A stretch of 64,000 nucleotides of DNA from Margaritifera margaritifera (GCA_029931535.1 JAQPZY010001418.1:1206001-1270000), one strand, 5' to 3'; counted from the first letter of the stretch, positions 1 through 15,165 are shown. The notes: generated by a model from the letters alone, not told the origin. Translations and numbers: made by a program.

Positions 1-108
1 GAAATGGACGGCTATATTCTAGCCAATGATCCAATTTCAGAGTTTTGCATGTACACGATGTATTTGATGTTCCACATCCTCAAGATGGGTACCTTGCTCA
101 GTTCACAT
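1..108 (-). repeat. Inverted fragment of the 3-kb repeat unit
   Basis: The first 108 bases are the reverse complement of 2190-2297 inside the neighbouring 3-kb unit, with about two mismatches by eye. They abut the first direct-orientation copy at about 109, where homology to the unit resumes in the opposite sense. The window cuts this fragment, so it may continue leftward. It marks either an inverted-orientation neighbour copy or a rearranged array edge. Confidence 0.9.
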
Positions 109-3100
109 GGTTATCCTGCTAATTTTTGTATATCTTAGGAATCGTTAAAAAAACTTTTAATTCCCTTTAGTTTGGTATATGATTGATGGGTGTAATTTGG
201 GCGATAGAGTATACAGCTTTGCCTTCAGATGTTCGTCTATCAAAAACTGCTAGCTTCGCTTGGTCATTTTCACTTCATGGACTTGAAAGATATATTGTAA
301 ACAAAAAAAAAAAAAAAATTAGCCAAATAGTTCTTTTACATTCTATATATTTTGTAGTTCATTCATTGCACTTGCAGAAGCTGGTACTGCCTACTCTGGC
401 AAAGTTCGTTTTCCCTATTTTAATAACTGCTAAAGTTAGTGTACTTTGGACTAATTCGGGCTGATTTTTCGAGTACGTGGGAACGGCTATTTTTGTCAGC
501 TGTGTGCTTAGATCATGTACAATTTCCACAAGCACAATATGTAAAGAAATTTCACCTACAGTACATGAAAGTAGCATAGAGGTATACCAACATTCTTTCC
601 ATTATGCAGGTTGCAAATACAAACAACTTCATCTTACCCCTGTCACTCTCTCAGAAGTACGTAATATCTGTAGAGCGCCAACTTAGCAATATTTTCATTC
701 GTTACGCCACTAAAACAATTGACTTGTGTCGATATAACAGAGCTATAAATCTGCTTTGATCTTAGTATTCTGCCCGCCAGTTACACGTCAGGTGATTGAA
801 AGAGATAATGATAGATTAGCCCTATTGTTAAGCAATGAACTGTATGCCTGTGCACGTGCAACTTGTTGTCCCTATTTATGCATGGCCGATGTACTGTTCA
901 TTGCCATACCTACCGTTTGCAGTAGCGCCAAGGGACACAGATACAATTTTGATGACGAAAACTGACGTCACCAAGTGAAGTCAAAACGTATACCAGAGCA
1001 TTTGTATATTCAAGTAACGGAATTGGCCGTCAAAACCTGACCATTCTCTTCGACAACGCTGCCTTCAAACATGCCCGATGCAGGCGGAGTTAATTATATT
1101 TGTTTAGAAATGTCCTCTTCAAAGAGAAGGACAAATTCATGCCCAAATAGAAGTTCAAGAAACCAGGAATTGGACTATCCGCCACTGAAAAGGTGTGTCA
1201 GACGTTTACTTTCAATTTTAGTCAAAACCTTTATTAATTGACATCATCGAATAATGTGTCCCACGTGACTCGGTCCTTTCACCCAGTCGTGAATAGTGCT
1301 CGGTTAAGCTCTGAAAGCTCTCGTGCATAATCAAGTAGATTAGATAAGGTTGGTAGTGAAATGAACCTACAAGCTCCAGTAAGAGAATGTAAGTTCTGCG
1401 TTCATCAATGACGTTTCCCTACTGAGTGAAAGAAACCTAGAAAAAAAACACGGACAGTAAATTCAAAGGACACTCTCATCAGAGCATGCAAAAAGCATGC
1501 ACTCCAAATATTGTATTAGGATAGGAGCGCATTGAGTATTCCCGTTATGCATGCCGATTTGTCATGTGAATCAGGTTTCTTTAATTAAACTCGAGTATAT
1601 TGTGTGTATATATTATGGAATTATTTTGTATAGTTAGTGCGAGATCTTCAGGCTGTCTAATTGCTTTAATTTCGCCATACGACTTTCCAAGAAAAGCACA
1701 ACATTAATTTTGAAGACAATCCTATTTCCTATAAGAATTACAAGATAAAGCTTCTGAAGATTTCATATGAAAAGTGCGAAATAAAGCTTCAGAACATCCA
1801 TAAAAAATGTCTGCCATTATTTTTTTAAAGAAAACTTTCATTGTTGCGCGTGACAAAGATCCCTACAAAACATGTGTAACAAGGGAATGCAACTATCTCT
1901 TGCCAGCTTGGAAATTTGCTTGCAGATGATTGTGACCCATATTCAAATTGTGAGTCCGAAACGGATTCTCATGTGCTAGAATTTGTAGAAAAATACACAA
2001 TATCTATTGATTTGGTATGTCAGTCATTCAGTAAGTTTAATGAAAATACTGAAAATACAACACTCAAATCGGACCAACCATCAAACATTCCAGAATACTG
2101 TTTGTGAAAATGTATGAGGTTTGTAAAAGGGCACTTCAAATTTTGCCTAGGCTTGGCTATCTGTTTATGTGAAATAAAAATATCCCATATTGTGAACTGA
2201 GCAAGGTACCCATCTTGAGGATGTGGAACATCAAATACATCGTGTACATGCAAAACTCTGAAATTGGATCATTGACTAGAATATCGCCGTCCATTTCTTT
2301 TATTGTAGAATTATAGATTTGGTGTGTTACATTTAAGGGTATCTTTTATTTATAATATGTTTATTGTAGATCTGACTGATATGTTTCTTTTCTTCAAATA
2401 CCTTTCAGCCTAATTTCATTTTTAATATGTATGATTTACTCGTGCCATTAAATCTCGGTACCATTAAAGTATGTTTACGCCTAACAAAATTTGGAATACA
2501 AATCTGAAACGTGCATCGACTGCTAGTGACGAAGATGATAGCAAGACGAAAGATCAAGAAAACAATGGTGGGAAAGGGAAGATGCCCATTCTTATCTTCT
2601 TGCAATTATGGCGTTTGCTTGTTTTTTATTTGCGGTGGAGGTCGATGTTTTAGATATCCTTGGTGTATTTTTTCTCATACTGATGATGATATGGAGGAGG
2701 CAGAGGAGGAGAATGTTATTTGTAAGTATTTCAATGTGGTAAGCAAAATGGCTCTCAAATTTGCCTGTAATTTTAGCTTGTATCAACACAACTTTTACTA
2801 CCATGGGCATATACAATTTCGCCCGTAATGGTTTCAAATATTTGTTGTGTATCTTTCTATTTACGTGAGCTATGACACAATAAACGATTCCATGCAATCG
2901 TCAATAGCTTCATATACGGCTAATTGTAGAGCTTAAATCTGACGTTATAACCCTGACCCGCGATATAGCCAAATATGATGACACGAGATTAAGGGTGATA
3001 AATAATCTTCATTAAATTTAAACTTGGGAAAACTGTTTGATCAACAGAACCGAAGTTTGACTCTAGAGCATTTAGGCGGCACGCTCCAGTTTCGTACTTT

Positions 3101-3149
3101 GCATAGGGTTAGATTTTGAAGAAAAAAGAATTTCCCATGGTTTCCGCAC
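109..3149 (+). repeat. 3-kb tandem repeat, copy A
   Basis: First direct copy of a unit of about 3.05 kb. It is nearly identical to copies B and C over its whole length; period A to B is 3042 bp. Small length changes sit in the A-rich tract near 300-320. The short open frames on both strands recur in every copy with only scattered, mostly amino-acid-changing substitutions. None resembles a protein I know, so I treat them as non-coding. The unit contains a TATAAAT at about 742 and a short palindrome (GCATGC, A-rich spacer, GCATGC) near 1484-1500. I do not recognise a transposase, rRNA, snRNA or histone gene in it. Confidence 0.9.
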
Positions 3150-6100
3150 TGGTTATTATGGCAATTTGTGTATATCTTAGGAATCGTTAAAAGAACTTTT
3201 AATTCCCTTTAGTTTGGTATATGATTGATGGGTGTAATTTGGGCTATAGAGTATACAGCTTGGCCTTCAGATGTTCGTCTATCAAAAACTGTTAGCTTCG
3301 CTTGGTCATTTTCACTTCATGGACCTGAAAGATATATTGTAAAAAAAAGAAAAAAAACAGTTAGCCAATAACTTCTTTTACATTCTATATATTTTGTAGT
3401 TCATTCATTGCACTTGCAGAAGCTGGTACTGCCTACTCTGGCAAAGTTCGTTTTCCCCATTTTAATAACTGCTAAAGTTAGTGTACTTTGGACTAATTCG
3501 GGCTGATTTCTCGAGCACGTGGGAACGGCTATTTTTGTCAGCTGTGTGCTTATATCATGTACAATTTCCACAAGCACAATATGTAAAGAAATTTCACCTA
3601 CAGTACATGAAAGTAGCATAGAGGTATACCAACATTCTTTCCATTATGCAGGTTGCAAATACAAACAACTTCATCTTACCCCTGTCACTCTCTCAGAAGT
3701 ACGTTATATCTGTAGAGCGCCAACTTAGCAATATTTTCATTCGTTACGCCACTAAAACAATTGACTTGTGTCGATATAACAGAGCTATAAATCTGCTTTG
3801 ATCTTAGTATTCTGCCCGCCAGTTACACGTCAGGTGATTGAAAGAGATAATGATAGATTAGCCCTATTGTTAAGCAATGAACTGTATGCCTGTGCACGTG
3901 CAACTTGTTGTCCCTATTTATGCATGGCCGATGTACTGTTCATTGCCATACCTACCGTTTGTAGCAGCGCCAAGGGACACAGATACAATTTTGATGACGA
4001 AAACTGACGTCACCAAGTGAAGTCAAAACGTATACCAGAGCATTTGTATATTCAAGTAACGGAATTGGCCGTCAAAACCTGACCATTCTCTTCGACAACG
4101 CTGCCTTCAAACATGCCCGATGCAGGCGGAGTTAATTATATTTGTTTAGAAATGTCCTCTTCAAAGAGAAGGACAAATTCATGCCCAAATAGAAGTTCAA
4201 GAAACCAGGAATTGGACTATCCGCCACTGAAAAGGTGTGTCAGACGTTTACTTTCAATTTTAGTCAAAACCTTTATTAATTGACATCATCGAATAATGTG
4301 TCCCACGTGACTCGGTCCTTTCACCCAGTCGTGAATAGTGCTCGGTTAAGCTCTGAAAGCTCTCGTGCATAATCAAGTAGATTAGATAAGGTTGGTAGTG
4401 AAATGAACCTACAAGCTCCAGTAAGAGAATGTAAGTTCTGCGTTCATCAATGACGTTTCCCTACTGAGTGAAAGAAACCTAGAAAAAAAACACGGACAGT
4501 AAATTCAAAGGACACTCTCATCAGAGCATGCAAAAAGCATGCACTCCAAATATTGTATTAGGATAGGAGCGCATTGAGTATTCCCGTTATGCATGCCGAT
4601 TTGTCACGTGAATCAGGTTTCTTTAATTAAACTCGAGTATATTGTGTGTATATATTATGGAATTATTTTGTATAGTTAGTGCGAGATCTTCAGGCTGTCT
4701 AATTGCTTTAATTTCGCCATACGACTTTCCAAGAAAAGCACAACATTAATTTTGAAGACAATCCTATTTCCTATAAGAATTACAAGATAAAGCTTCTGAA
4801 GATTTCATATGAAAAGTGCGAAATAAAGCTTCAGAACATCCATAAAAAATGTCTGCCATTATTTTTTTAAAGAAAACTTTCATTGTTGCGCGTGACAAAG
4901 ATCCCTACAAAACATGTGTAACAAGGGAATGCAACTATCTCTTGCCAGCTTGGAAATTTGCTTGCAGATGATTGTGACCCATATTCAAATTGTGAGTCCG
5001 AAACGGATTCTCATGTGCTAGAATTTGTAGAAAAATACACAATATCTATTGATTTGGTATGTCAGTCATTCAGTAAGTTTAATGAAAATACTGAAAATAC
5101 AACACTCAAATCGGACCAACCATCAAACATTCCAGAATACTGTTTGTGAAAATGTATGAGGTTTGTAAAAGGGCACTTCAAATTTTGCCTAGGCTTGGCT
5201 ATCTGTTTATGTGAAATAAAAATATCCCATATTGTGAACTGAGCAAGGTACCCATCTTGAGGATGTGGAACATCAAATACATCGTGTACATGCAAAACTC
5301 TGAAATTGGATCATTGACTAGAATATCGCCGTCCATTTCTTTTATTGTAGAATTATAGATTTGGTGTGTTACATTTAAGGGTATCTTTTATTTATAATAT
5401 GTTTATTGTAGATCTGACTGATATGTTTCTTTTCTTCAAATACCTTTCAGTGTAATTTCATTTTTAATATGTATGATTTACTCGTGCCATTAAATCTCGG
5501 TACCATTAAAGTATGTTTACGCCTAACAAAATTTGGAATACAAATCTGAAACGTGCATCGACTGCTAGTGACGAAGATGATAGCAAGACGAAAGATCAAG
5601 AAAACAATGGTGGGAAAGGGAAGATGCCCATTCTTATCTTCTTGCAATTATGGCGTTTGCTTGTTTTTTATTTGCGGTGGAGGTCGATGTTTTAGATATC
5701 CTTGGTGTATTTTTTCTCATACTGATGATGATATGGAGGAGGCAGAGGAGGAGAATGTTATTTGTAAGTATTTCAATGTGGTAAGCAAAATGGCTCTCAA
5801 ATTTGCCTGTAATTTTAGCTTGTATCAACACAACTTTTACTACCATGGGCATATACAATTTCGCCCGTAATGGTTTCAAATATTTGTTGTGTATCTTTCT
5901 ATTTACGTGAGCTATGACACAATAAACGATTCCATGCAATCGTCAATAGCTTCATATACGGCTAATTGTAGAGCTTAAATCTGACGTTATAACCCTGACC
6001 CACGGTATAGCCAAATATGATGACACTAGATTAAGGGTGATAAATAATCTTCATTAAATTTAAACTTGGGAAAACTGTTTGATCAACAGAACCGAAGTTT

Positions 6101-6191
6101 GACTCTAGAGCATTTAGGTGGCACGCTCCAGTTTCGTACTTTGCATAGGGTTAGATTTTGAAGAAAAAAGAATTTCCCATGGTTTCCGCAC
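3150..6191 (+). repeat. 3-kb tandem repeat, copy B
   Basis: Complete copy of the 3-kb unit. Boundaries are set arbitrarily at the TGGTTAT that follows TTTCCGCAC, where homology to the left-edge junction begins. It differs from A and C by occasional single-base changes (for example GTGTAATTTCA at 5450 where A and C have GCCTAATTTCA) and by A-tract length near 3340. Confidence 0.92.
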
Positions 6192-9100
6192 TGGTTATTA
6201 TGGCAATTTGTGTATATCTTAGGAATCGTTAAAAGAACTTTTAATTCCCTTTAGTTTGGTATATGATTGATGGGTGTAATTTGGGCTATAGAGTATACAG
6301 CTTGGCCTTCAGATGTTCGTCTATCAAAAACTGTTAGCTTCGCTTGGTCATTTTCACTTCATGGACCTGAAAGATATATTGTAAAAAAAAAGAAAACAAC
6401 AAAACCAACAGTTAGCCAATAACTTCTTTTACTTTCTATATATTTTGTAGTTCATTCATTGCACTTGCAGAAGCTGGTACTGCCTACTCTGGCAAAGTTC
6501 GTTTTCCCCATTTTAATAACTGCTAAAGTTAGTGTACTTTGGACTAATTCGGGCTGATTTCTCGAGCACGTGGGAACGGCTATTTTTGTCAGCTGTGTGC
6601 TTATATCATGTACAATTTCCACAAGCACAATATGTAAAGAAATTTCACCTACAGTACATGAAAGTAGCATAGAGGTATACCAACATTCTTTCCATTATGC
6701 AGGTTGCAAATACAAACAACTTCATCTTACCCCTGTCACTCTCTCAGAAGTACGTTATATCTGTAGAGCGCCAACTTAGCAATATTTTCATTCGTTACGC
6801 CACTAAAACAATTGACTTGTGTCGATATAACAGAGCTATAAATCTGCTTTGATCTTAGTATTCTGCCCGCCAGTTACACGTCAGGTGATTGAAAGAGATA
6901 ATGATAGATTAGCCCTATTGTTAAGCAATGAACTGTATGCCTGTGCACGTGCAACTTGTTGTCCCTATTTATGCATGGCCGATGTACTGTTCATTGCCAT
7001 ACCTACCGTTTGTAGCAGCGCCAAGGGACACAGATACAATTTTGATGACGAAAACTGACGTCACCAAGTGAAGTCAAAACGTATACCAGAGCATTTGTAT
7101 ATTCAAGTAACGGAATTGGCCGTCAAAACCTGACCATTCTCTTCGACAACGCTGCCTTCAAACATGCCCGATGCAGGCGGAGTTAATTATATTTGTTTAG
7201 AAATGTCCTCTTCAAAGAGAAGGACAAATTCATGCCCAAATAGAAGTTCAAGAAACCAGGAATTGGACTATCCGCCACTGAAAAGGTGTGTCAGACGTTT
7301 ACTTTCAATTTTAGTCAAAACCTTTATTAATTGACATCATCGAATAATGTGTCCCACGTGACTCGGTCCTTTCACCCAGTCGTGAATAGTGCTCGGTTAA
7401 GCTCTGAAAGCTCTCGTGCATAATCAAGTAGATTAGATAAGGTTGGTAGTGAAATGAACCTACAAGCTCCAGTAAGAGAATGTAAGTTCTGCGTTCATCA
7501 ATGACGTTTCCCTACTGAGTGAAAGAAACCTAGAAAAAAAACACGGACAGTAAATTCAAAGGACACTCTCATCAGAGCATGCAAAAAGCATGCACTCCAA
7601 ATATTGTATTAGGATAGGAGCGCATTGAGTATTCCCGTTATGCATGCCGATTTGTCACGTGAATCAGGTTTCTTTAATTAAACTCGAGTATATTGTGTGT
7701 ATATATTATGGAATTATTTTGTATAGTTAGTGCGAGATCTTCAGGCTGTCTAATTGCTTTAATTTCGCCATACGACTTTCCAAGAAAAGCACAACATTAA
7801 TTTTGAAGACAATCCTATTTCCTATAAGAATTACAAGATAAAGCTTCTGAAGATTTCATATGAAAAGTGCGAAATAAAGCTTCAGAACATCCATAAAAAA
7901 TGTCTGCCATTATTTTTTTAAAGAAAACTTTCATTGTTGCGCGTGACAAAGATCCCTACAAAACATGTGTAACAAGGGAATGCAACTATCTCTTGCCAGC
8001 TTGGAAATTTGCTTGCAGATGATTGTGACCCATATTCAAATTGTGAGTCCGAAACGGATTCTCATGTGCTAGAATTTGTAGAAAAATACACAATATCTAT
8101 TGATTTGGTATGTCAGTCATTCAGTAAGTTTAATGAAAATACTGAAAATACAACACTCAAATCGGACCAACCATCAAACATTCCAGAATACTGTTTGTGA
8201 AAATGTATGAGGTTTGTAAAAGGGCACTTCAAATTTTGCCTAGGCTTGGCTATCTGTTTATGTGAAATAAAAATATCCCATATTGTGAACTGAGCAAGGT
8301 ACCCATCTTGAGGATGTGGAACATCAAATACATCGTGTACATGCAAAACTCTGAAATTGGATCATTGACTAGAATATCGCCGTCCATTTCTTTTATTGTA
8401 GAATTATAGATTTGGTGTGTTACATTTAAGGGTATCTTTTATTTATAATATGTTTATTGTAGATCTGACTGATATGTTTCTTTTCTTCAAATACCTTTCA
8501 GCCTAATTTCATTTTTAATATGTATGATTTACTCGTGCCATTAAATCTCGGTACCATTAAAGTATGTTTACGCCTAACAAAATTTGGAATACAAATCTGA
8601 AACGTGCATCGACTGCTAGTGACGAAGATGATAGCAAGACGAAAGATCAAGAAAACAATGGTGGGAAAGGGAAGATGCCCATTCTTATCTTCTTGCAATT
8701 ATGGCGTTTGCTTGTTTTTTATTTGCGGTGGAGGTCGATGTTTTAGATATCCTTGGTGTATTTTTTCTCATACTGATGATGATATGGAGGAGGCAGAGGA
8801 GGAGAATGTTATTTGTAAGTATTTCAATGTGGTAAGCAAAATGGCTCTCAAATTTGCCTGTAATTTTAGCTTGTATCAACACAACTTTTACTACCATGGG
8901 CATATACAATTTCGCCCGTAATGGTTTCAAATATTTGTTGTGTATCTTTCTATTTACGTGAGCTATGACACAATAAACGATTCCATGCAATCGTCAATAG
9001 CTTCATATACGGCTAATTGTAGAGCTTAAATCTGACGTTATAACCCTGACCCGCGATATAGCCAAATATGATGACACGAGATTGAGGGTGATAAATAATC

Positions 9101-9242
9101 TTCATTAAATTTAAACTTGGGAAAACTGTTTGATCAACAGAACCGAAGTTTGACTCTAGAGCATTTAGGTGGCACGCTCCAGTTTCGTACTTTGCATAGG
9201 GTTAGATTTTGAAGAAAAAAGAATTTCCCATGGTTTCCGCAC
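6192..9242 (+). repeat. 3-kb tandem repeat, copy C
   Basis: Complete copy, 3051 bp, near-identical to copy B. It shares with copy D an extra AACAAAACCAACAG segment in the A-rich tract near 6395-6410 that A and B lack. C and D are therefore closest relatives in that tract. Confidence 0.92.
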
Positions 9243-10522
9243 TGGTTATTATGGCAATTTGTGTATATCTTAGGAATCGTTAAAAGAACTTTTAATTCCC
9301 TTTAGTTTGGTATATGATTGATGGGTGTAATTTGGGCTATAGAGTATACAGCTTGGCCTTCAGATGTTCGTCTATCAAAAACTGTTAGCTTCGCTTGGTC
9401 ATTTTCACTTCATGGACCTGAAAGATATATTGCAAAAAAAAAAAAAAGAAAAAAACAAAACCAACAGTTAGCCAATAACTTCTTTTACTTTCTATATATT
9501 TTGTAGTTCATTCATTGCACTTGCAGAAGCTGGTACTGCCTACTCTGGCAAAGTTCGTTTTCCCTATTTTAATAACTGCTAAAGTTAGTGTACTTTGGAC
9601 TAATTCGGGCTGATTTCTCGAGCACGTGGGAACGGCTATTTTTGTCAGCTGTGTGCTTATATCATGTACAATTTCCACAAGCACAATATGTAAAGAAATT
9701 TCACCTACAGTACATGAAAGTAGCATAGAGGTATACCAACATTCTTTCCATTATGCAGGTTGCAAATACAAACAACTTCATCTTACCCCTGTCACTCTCT
9801 CAGAAGTACGTTATATCTGTAGAGCGCCAACTTAGCAATATTTTCATTCGTTACGCCACTAAAACAATTGACTTGTGTCGATATAACAGAGCTATAAATC
9901 TGCTTTGATCTTAGTATTCTGCCCGCCAGTTACACGTCAGGTGATTGAAAGAGATAATGATAGATTAGCCCTATTGTTAAGCAATGAACTGTATGCCTGT
10001 GCACGTGCAACTTGTTGTCCCTATTTATGCATGGCCGATGTACTGTTCATTGCCATACCTACCGTTTGTAGCAGCGCCAAGGGACACAGATACAATTTTG
10101 ATGACGAAAACTGACGTCACCAAGTGAAGTCAAAACGTATACCAGAGCATTTGTATATTCAAGTAACGGAATTGGCCGTCAAAACCTGACCATTCTCTTC
10201 GACAACGCTGCCTTCAAACATGCCCGATGCAGGCGGAGTTAATTATATTTGTTTAGAAATGTCCTCTTCAAAGAGAAGGACAAATTCATGCCCAAATAGA
10301 AGTTCAAGAAACCAGGAATTGGACTATCCGCCACTGAAAAGGTGTGTCAGACGTTTACTTTCAATTTTAGTCAAAACCTTTATTAATTGACATCATCGAA
10401 TAATGTGTCCCACGTGACTCGGTCCTTTCACCCAGTCGTGAATAGTGCTCGGTTAAGCTCTGAAAGCTCTCGTGCATAATCAAGTAGATTAGATAAGGTT
10501 GGTAGTGAAATGAACCTACAAG
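9243..10522 (+). repeat. 3-kb tandem repeat, copy D, truncated
   Basis: The first ~1280 bp of the unit, near-identical to copy C, ending abruptly after CTACAAG at 10522. From there the sequence jumps to other parts of the unit, in diverged form. Confidence 0.9.
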
Positions 10523-12304
<1,782 letters not shown>

Positions 12305-12600
12305 GACCACAATGAAGAAGACACGTCATCGCCTGCTGCGGATCAGACAGCGCCCATAATGGAACAACTTTACCGTCCAGAAGACAGGTAGCTTTAGGTA
12401 ACCTGACAGAATTCTTTTTTGATCCTTCAGAACTCTTTGAATAAATCCAGTCTTACCACATAAAAAAGCAACACTTATCGCACTTTAGTCTCGAACCATT
12501 ACCTCTGGGAAAGGGAAATTGCCAGCAAAAGAGCTGACAGATGGATGATATCGGCTCCTTGATGATTTGTAAAGATTGTCATAAGGTCATACAGTAACTT
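12305..12600 (+). repeat. Dispersed repeat, copy 1 of 2
   Basis: Diverged copy of the family also present at 34712-35000 in the same orientation. Shared landmarks in order: ACC-CAATRAAGA, RGACATC-CCTG, CAGACAG, GCCCA-AATG, CCAGA-GAC-GGTAGC, CTGGGAAAGGG and GGATGRTATC-GCTCCT. No coding capacity is seen. Class unknown. Confidence 0.65.
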
Positions 12601-12788
12601 ATGGAAACATGAAAGACGTTAAGGTTTTTATAACCGTAACGTCATGTAACTTTAAGAAAAATAGAAACAAGGCATGTACAGTTTCTGAGCGTCGCACGAG
12701 AAAAAGTATACACCTGAATCAGGTTCCAGAGCCAGGTTTATCTCAGTCTAAGCTTGGTACTCTAACTAATAATCTATCTGGTTATATT

Positions 12789-12893
12789 CATGGAATAAAA
12801 TCGTGGAATAGAATTGTGGATTAATATTATGGAATAATATCATGGAATAATATCATGGATTAATATCATGGAATAATATCATGGAATAATATT
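12789..12893 (+). repeat. Short minisatellite, ~15-16 bp
   Basis: About seven imperfect copies of a unit containing CATGGAATAATAT, with GGATTAATAT variants alternating. Confidence 0.85.
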
Positions 12894-12899
12894 TTATTC

Positions 12900-13540
12900 A
12901 AGGTATTGCAAAATAGTGAGATCGCAGCTATTTTTGGAACTTAAATTAGGTTTCAAATAAATCATTTTGGTTTGTTTTATTTCGTTATATTGTTGGGGAT
13001 CAGATTTTAAAGTAATATTAACCATGGAACAATAGTAACTACTTCCGAATGTTTTATCCAATGAATATTATGATAAAACACTTTCATTTTAAATGTAAAT
13101 TGCGGAGATATTTGGCTATGTTCTACACATTGAATTACTTTTGAACCAAAACGCACAAAGTGGTTTCAAATGTTTTTATAATCATTCACAAAACGTACCA
13201 GTCTGTTTGTCATAAAATCGTTATGTGATTAAGTCAGCGTTTAGGGTCAAGAGACAGTGTGTCAGAGGAATCAAATCACGTAGAATCAATCTCTCTATCT
13301 CTTCCTCCCTCTAACCTGCCACAATGAACTTTGTGTTTCTTAGACAACTACATCGTTACTAATATTTCGGTATCTTGCGTTTTGTGATCTTGACAACATT
13401 ATCAAGAAATAATTGGAAAAATGTCAAGAAAGACGAAAAATTGCGTAGCCTTGTCACACACTGGAAGGTAATCTTCAGCCCAGGTAATCAGATCTATAAT
13501 TATATGGTGTTCGTCATATCCAGAAATCGATTGCGACCAT
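12900..13540. other. Unassigned AT-rich DNA
   Basis: Nothing recognisable apart from short homopolymers. Confidence 0.55.
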
Positions 13541-13542
13541 AA

Positions 13543-13641
13543 TGCAACAACCATTACCGAGGGGATGAATCCTTATCCAACCCCATTTTGCAATGACGGT
13601 TACCGAATGGATTAATCCTTATCCAACCCCGTTTTGATCTT
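13543..13641 (+). repeat. Imperfect tandem duplication, ~45 bp
   Basis: Two copies side by side share TTACCGA, GGAT-AATCCTTATCCAACCCC and TTTTG. Confidence 0.75.
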
Positions 13642-13677
13642 TTCCTTCAGTGCCAGATGATGCCCTACATTCTAGCA

Positions 13678-14124
13678 CAGGGGTCAGCAACCATTTATAC
13701 TTACAGAGCCAAACTAGGTCACAATTCGGAGCAAGAGGTCAACAGAGAGCCAGTATAAAAAAGCCCACTTGTAACTGATAGAATACAATTTAACATTATT
13801 GATATTATACATGTTGATTAATAATATTAGAAGACAAGAAAGCGACAAAAAGAGGTCAACAAAGAGCCAGTATAAGAAAGCCCACTTGTAACTGATAGAA
13901 CACAATTTAACATTATTGATATTATACATGTTGATTAATAATATTAGAAGACAAGAAAGCGACAAAAAGACCGAATTGACGTGAGTAAATAAGCATTTTT
14001 ATTTTTTTAAATTAATTTAATTTTAATTTAAAAATATAATGTATTTTAGGGATGACAAAAGAACCATATCTTTGTTCCGTACTGAGCCACATTTGGCTCG
14101 CGAGCCATATGATGCTGATCCCTG
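13678..14124. mobile_element. Non-autonomous hAT-type element (MITE)
   Basis: A 447-bp element with terminal inverted repeats CAGGGGTCAGCAACCA at the left and, read inward, CAGGGATCAGCATCAT at the right. The subterminal GAGCCA / TGGCTCGCGAGCCATAT signature is typical of the hAT (Charlie-like) families whose ends read CAGGGGTCGGCAA. The 8-bp flanks TTCTAGCA and TTTTCGGA agree at 5 of 8 positions, compatible with a decayed 8-bp target duplication. The interior carries no transposase. It is largely two direct copies of a 117-bp segment (13735-13851 and 13852-13968), so the open frame across it is a repeat artefact. Confidence 0.85.
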
Positions 14125-14216
14125 TTTTCGGACCATTAGTTATAACATTGTATCAGGCAAGAAGTGAATTTGTTTTTACATATCCATCATGTACAGATTT
14201 ATCAGACGTCAAAGCA

Positions 14217-14308
14217 AGTAGGATGACATATCAGAAATAGGTAGGATGACATATCAGCAGTAGGTAGGATGACATATCAACAATAGGTAGGATGACATAT
14301 CAGAAAAG
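14217..14308 (+). repeat. 23-bp minisatellite, 4 copies
   Basis: Units begin GGATGACATATCA at 14221, 14244, 14267 and 14290, with variable AGAAATAGGTA-type tails. Confidence 0.92.
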
Positions 14309-14830
14309 GCTGAACGTTTAAATTCAAATTTTGTAGCAAAACTCTCTTTTCACAGAGCTCATCTGAATTTCATTGATGAAGCGATTGAATATATCTATCC
14401 AGTTGGATGACCTCATTAATTAAGCAGTTGTATGATGACATCATCATGTCATAACATGCGTCCTTATTGCCGAGAGATACGACTTGACGGTGACGTATAC
14501 TGAACAAAACATTGTTCAGTTAACTCCTATGTTATGACTATGAAATGGAATTAGAGTAGTTAATACAATAATGTTGTGTTGAGCTTACGTGTAGTGTTAG
14601 TTTCACCTTTGTGGACGGCCATAAAGAAACGTACACATACATTTAAATATATGTGTCTCTGTAGTAAAACAGCAATAAAACAAAACAAAACAAAACAACA
14701 ACAACGGTGCCTCTAATTATGAAAATCTGGAAACGCACAACTGTATTATAAATTAAAGCTCTTTGCGATCGCGTTAGCGAAAGCTGATACATTTTGATGC
14801 AACAATGGCGCGCGAAGTCCGTCATCATTA

Positions 14831-14853
14831 TCATTCATTCATTCATTCATTCA
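14831..14853 (+). repeat. (ATTC)n microsatellite
   Basis: Short run of CATT/ATTC units. Confidence 0.9.
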
Positions 14854-14911
14854 CATTCTGTTGGCATGATGGCCTTTATCGGCAGCATAAGCTTCAATAT
14901 TGTACTCGTAT

Positions 14912-15165
14912 TAGTTTGGTTTGGTTTGGTGGAGTTTAACGCCATTTTTCAGCACACGATGATAGGCTATTCAAGGCGGCCTGTATATTTTGGTGGAGGA
15001 AGAACCCGAGAGGACCGCCTGGAAGACGCACCTACCAATGGGAAGCTACTGGCAAGCTTTCTGACATACCCAAGTTGGAAGACTCGAACTCACGCGGACA
15101 GAGGTGAGATGTGTGAGCAATCTGTAAAGGCGAACGCCTTTGACCATTCGGTCACGCGGGGCCCC
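14912..15165 (-). mobile_element. tRNA-derived SINE (Leu/Ser-like head)
   Basis: Read on the minus strand, the element starts near 15165. It has an A-box-like GTGACCGAATGGTCAAAGGC, then a long arm region, then the B-box GAGTTCGAGTC at about 15081-15092. This gives a tRNA head with a long variable arm, as in tRNA-Leu or tRNA-Ser. The body runs to a 3' end reading GGCGTTAAACTCCACC followed by (CAAAC)n-like simple sequence at 14913-14930. The GTTAAAC plus CCAAAC tail is the style of mollusc SINEs. No coding capacity; it would depend on a partner LINE. Confidence 0.8.

Noticed and set aside
2020..2897. Recurrent 60-105 codon frames in each 3-kb unit
   Set aside because: Overlapping frames on both strands, no recognisable family, and inter-copy differences do not favour silent sites.
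13714..13965. 83-codon minus-strand frame with an internal repeat
   Set aside because: Arises from the 117-bp tandem duplication inside the hAT MITE.
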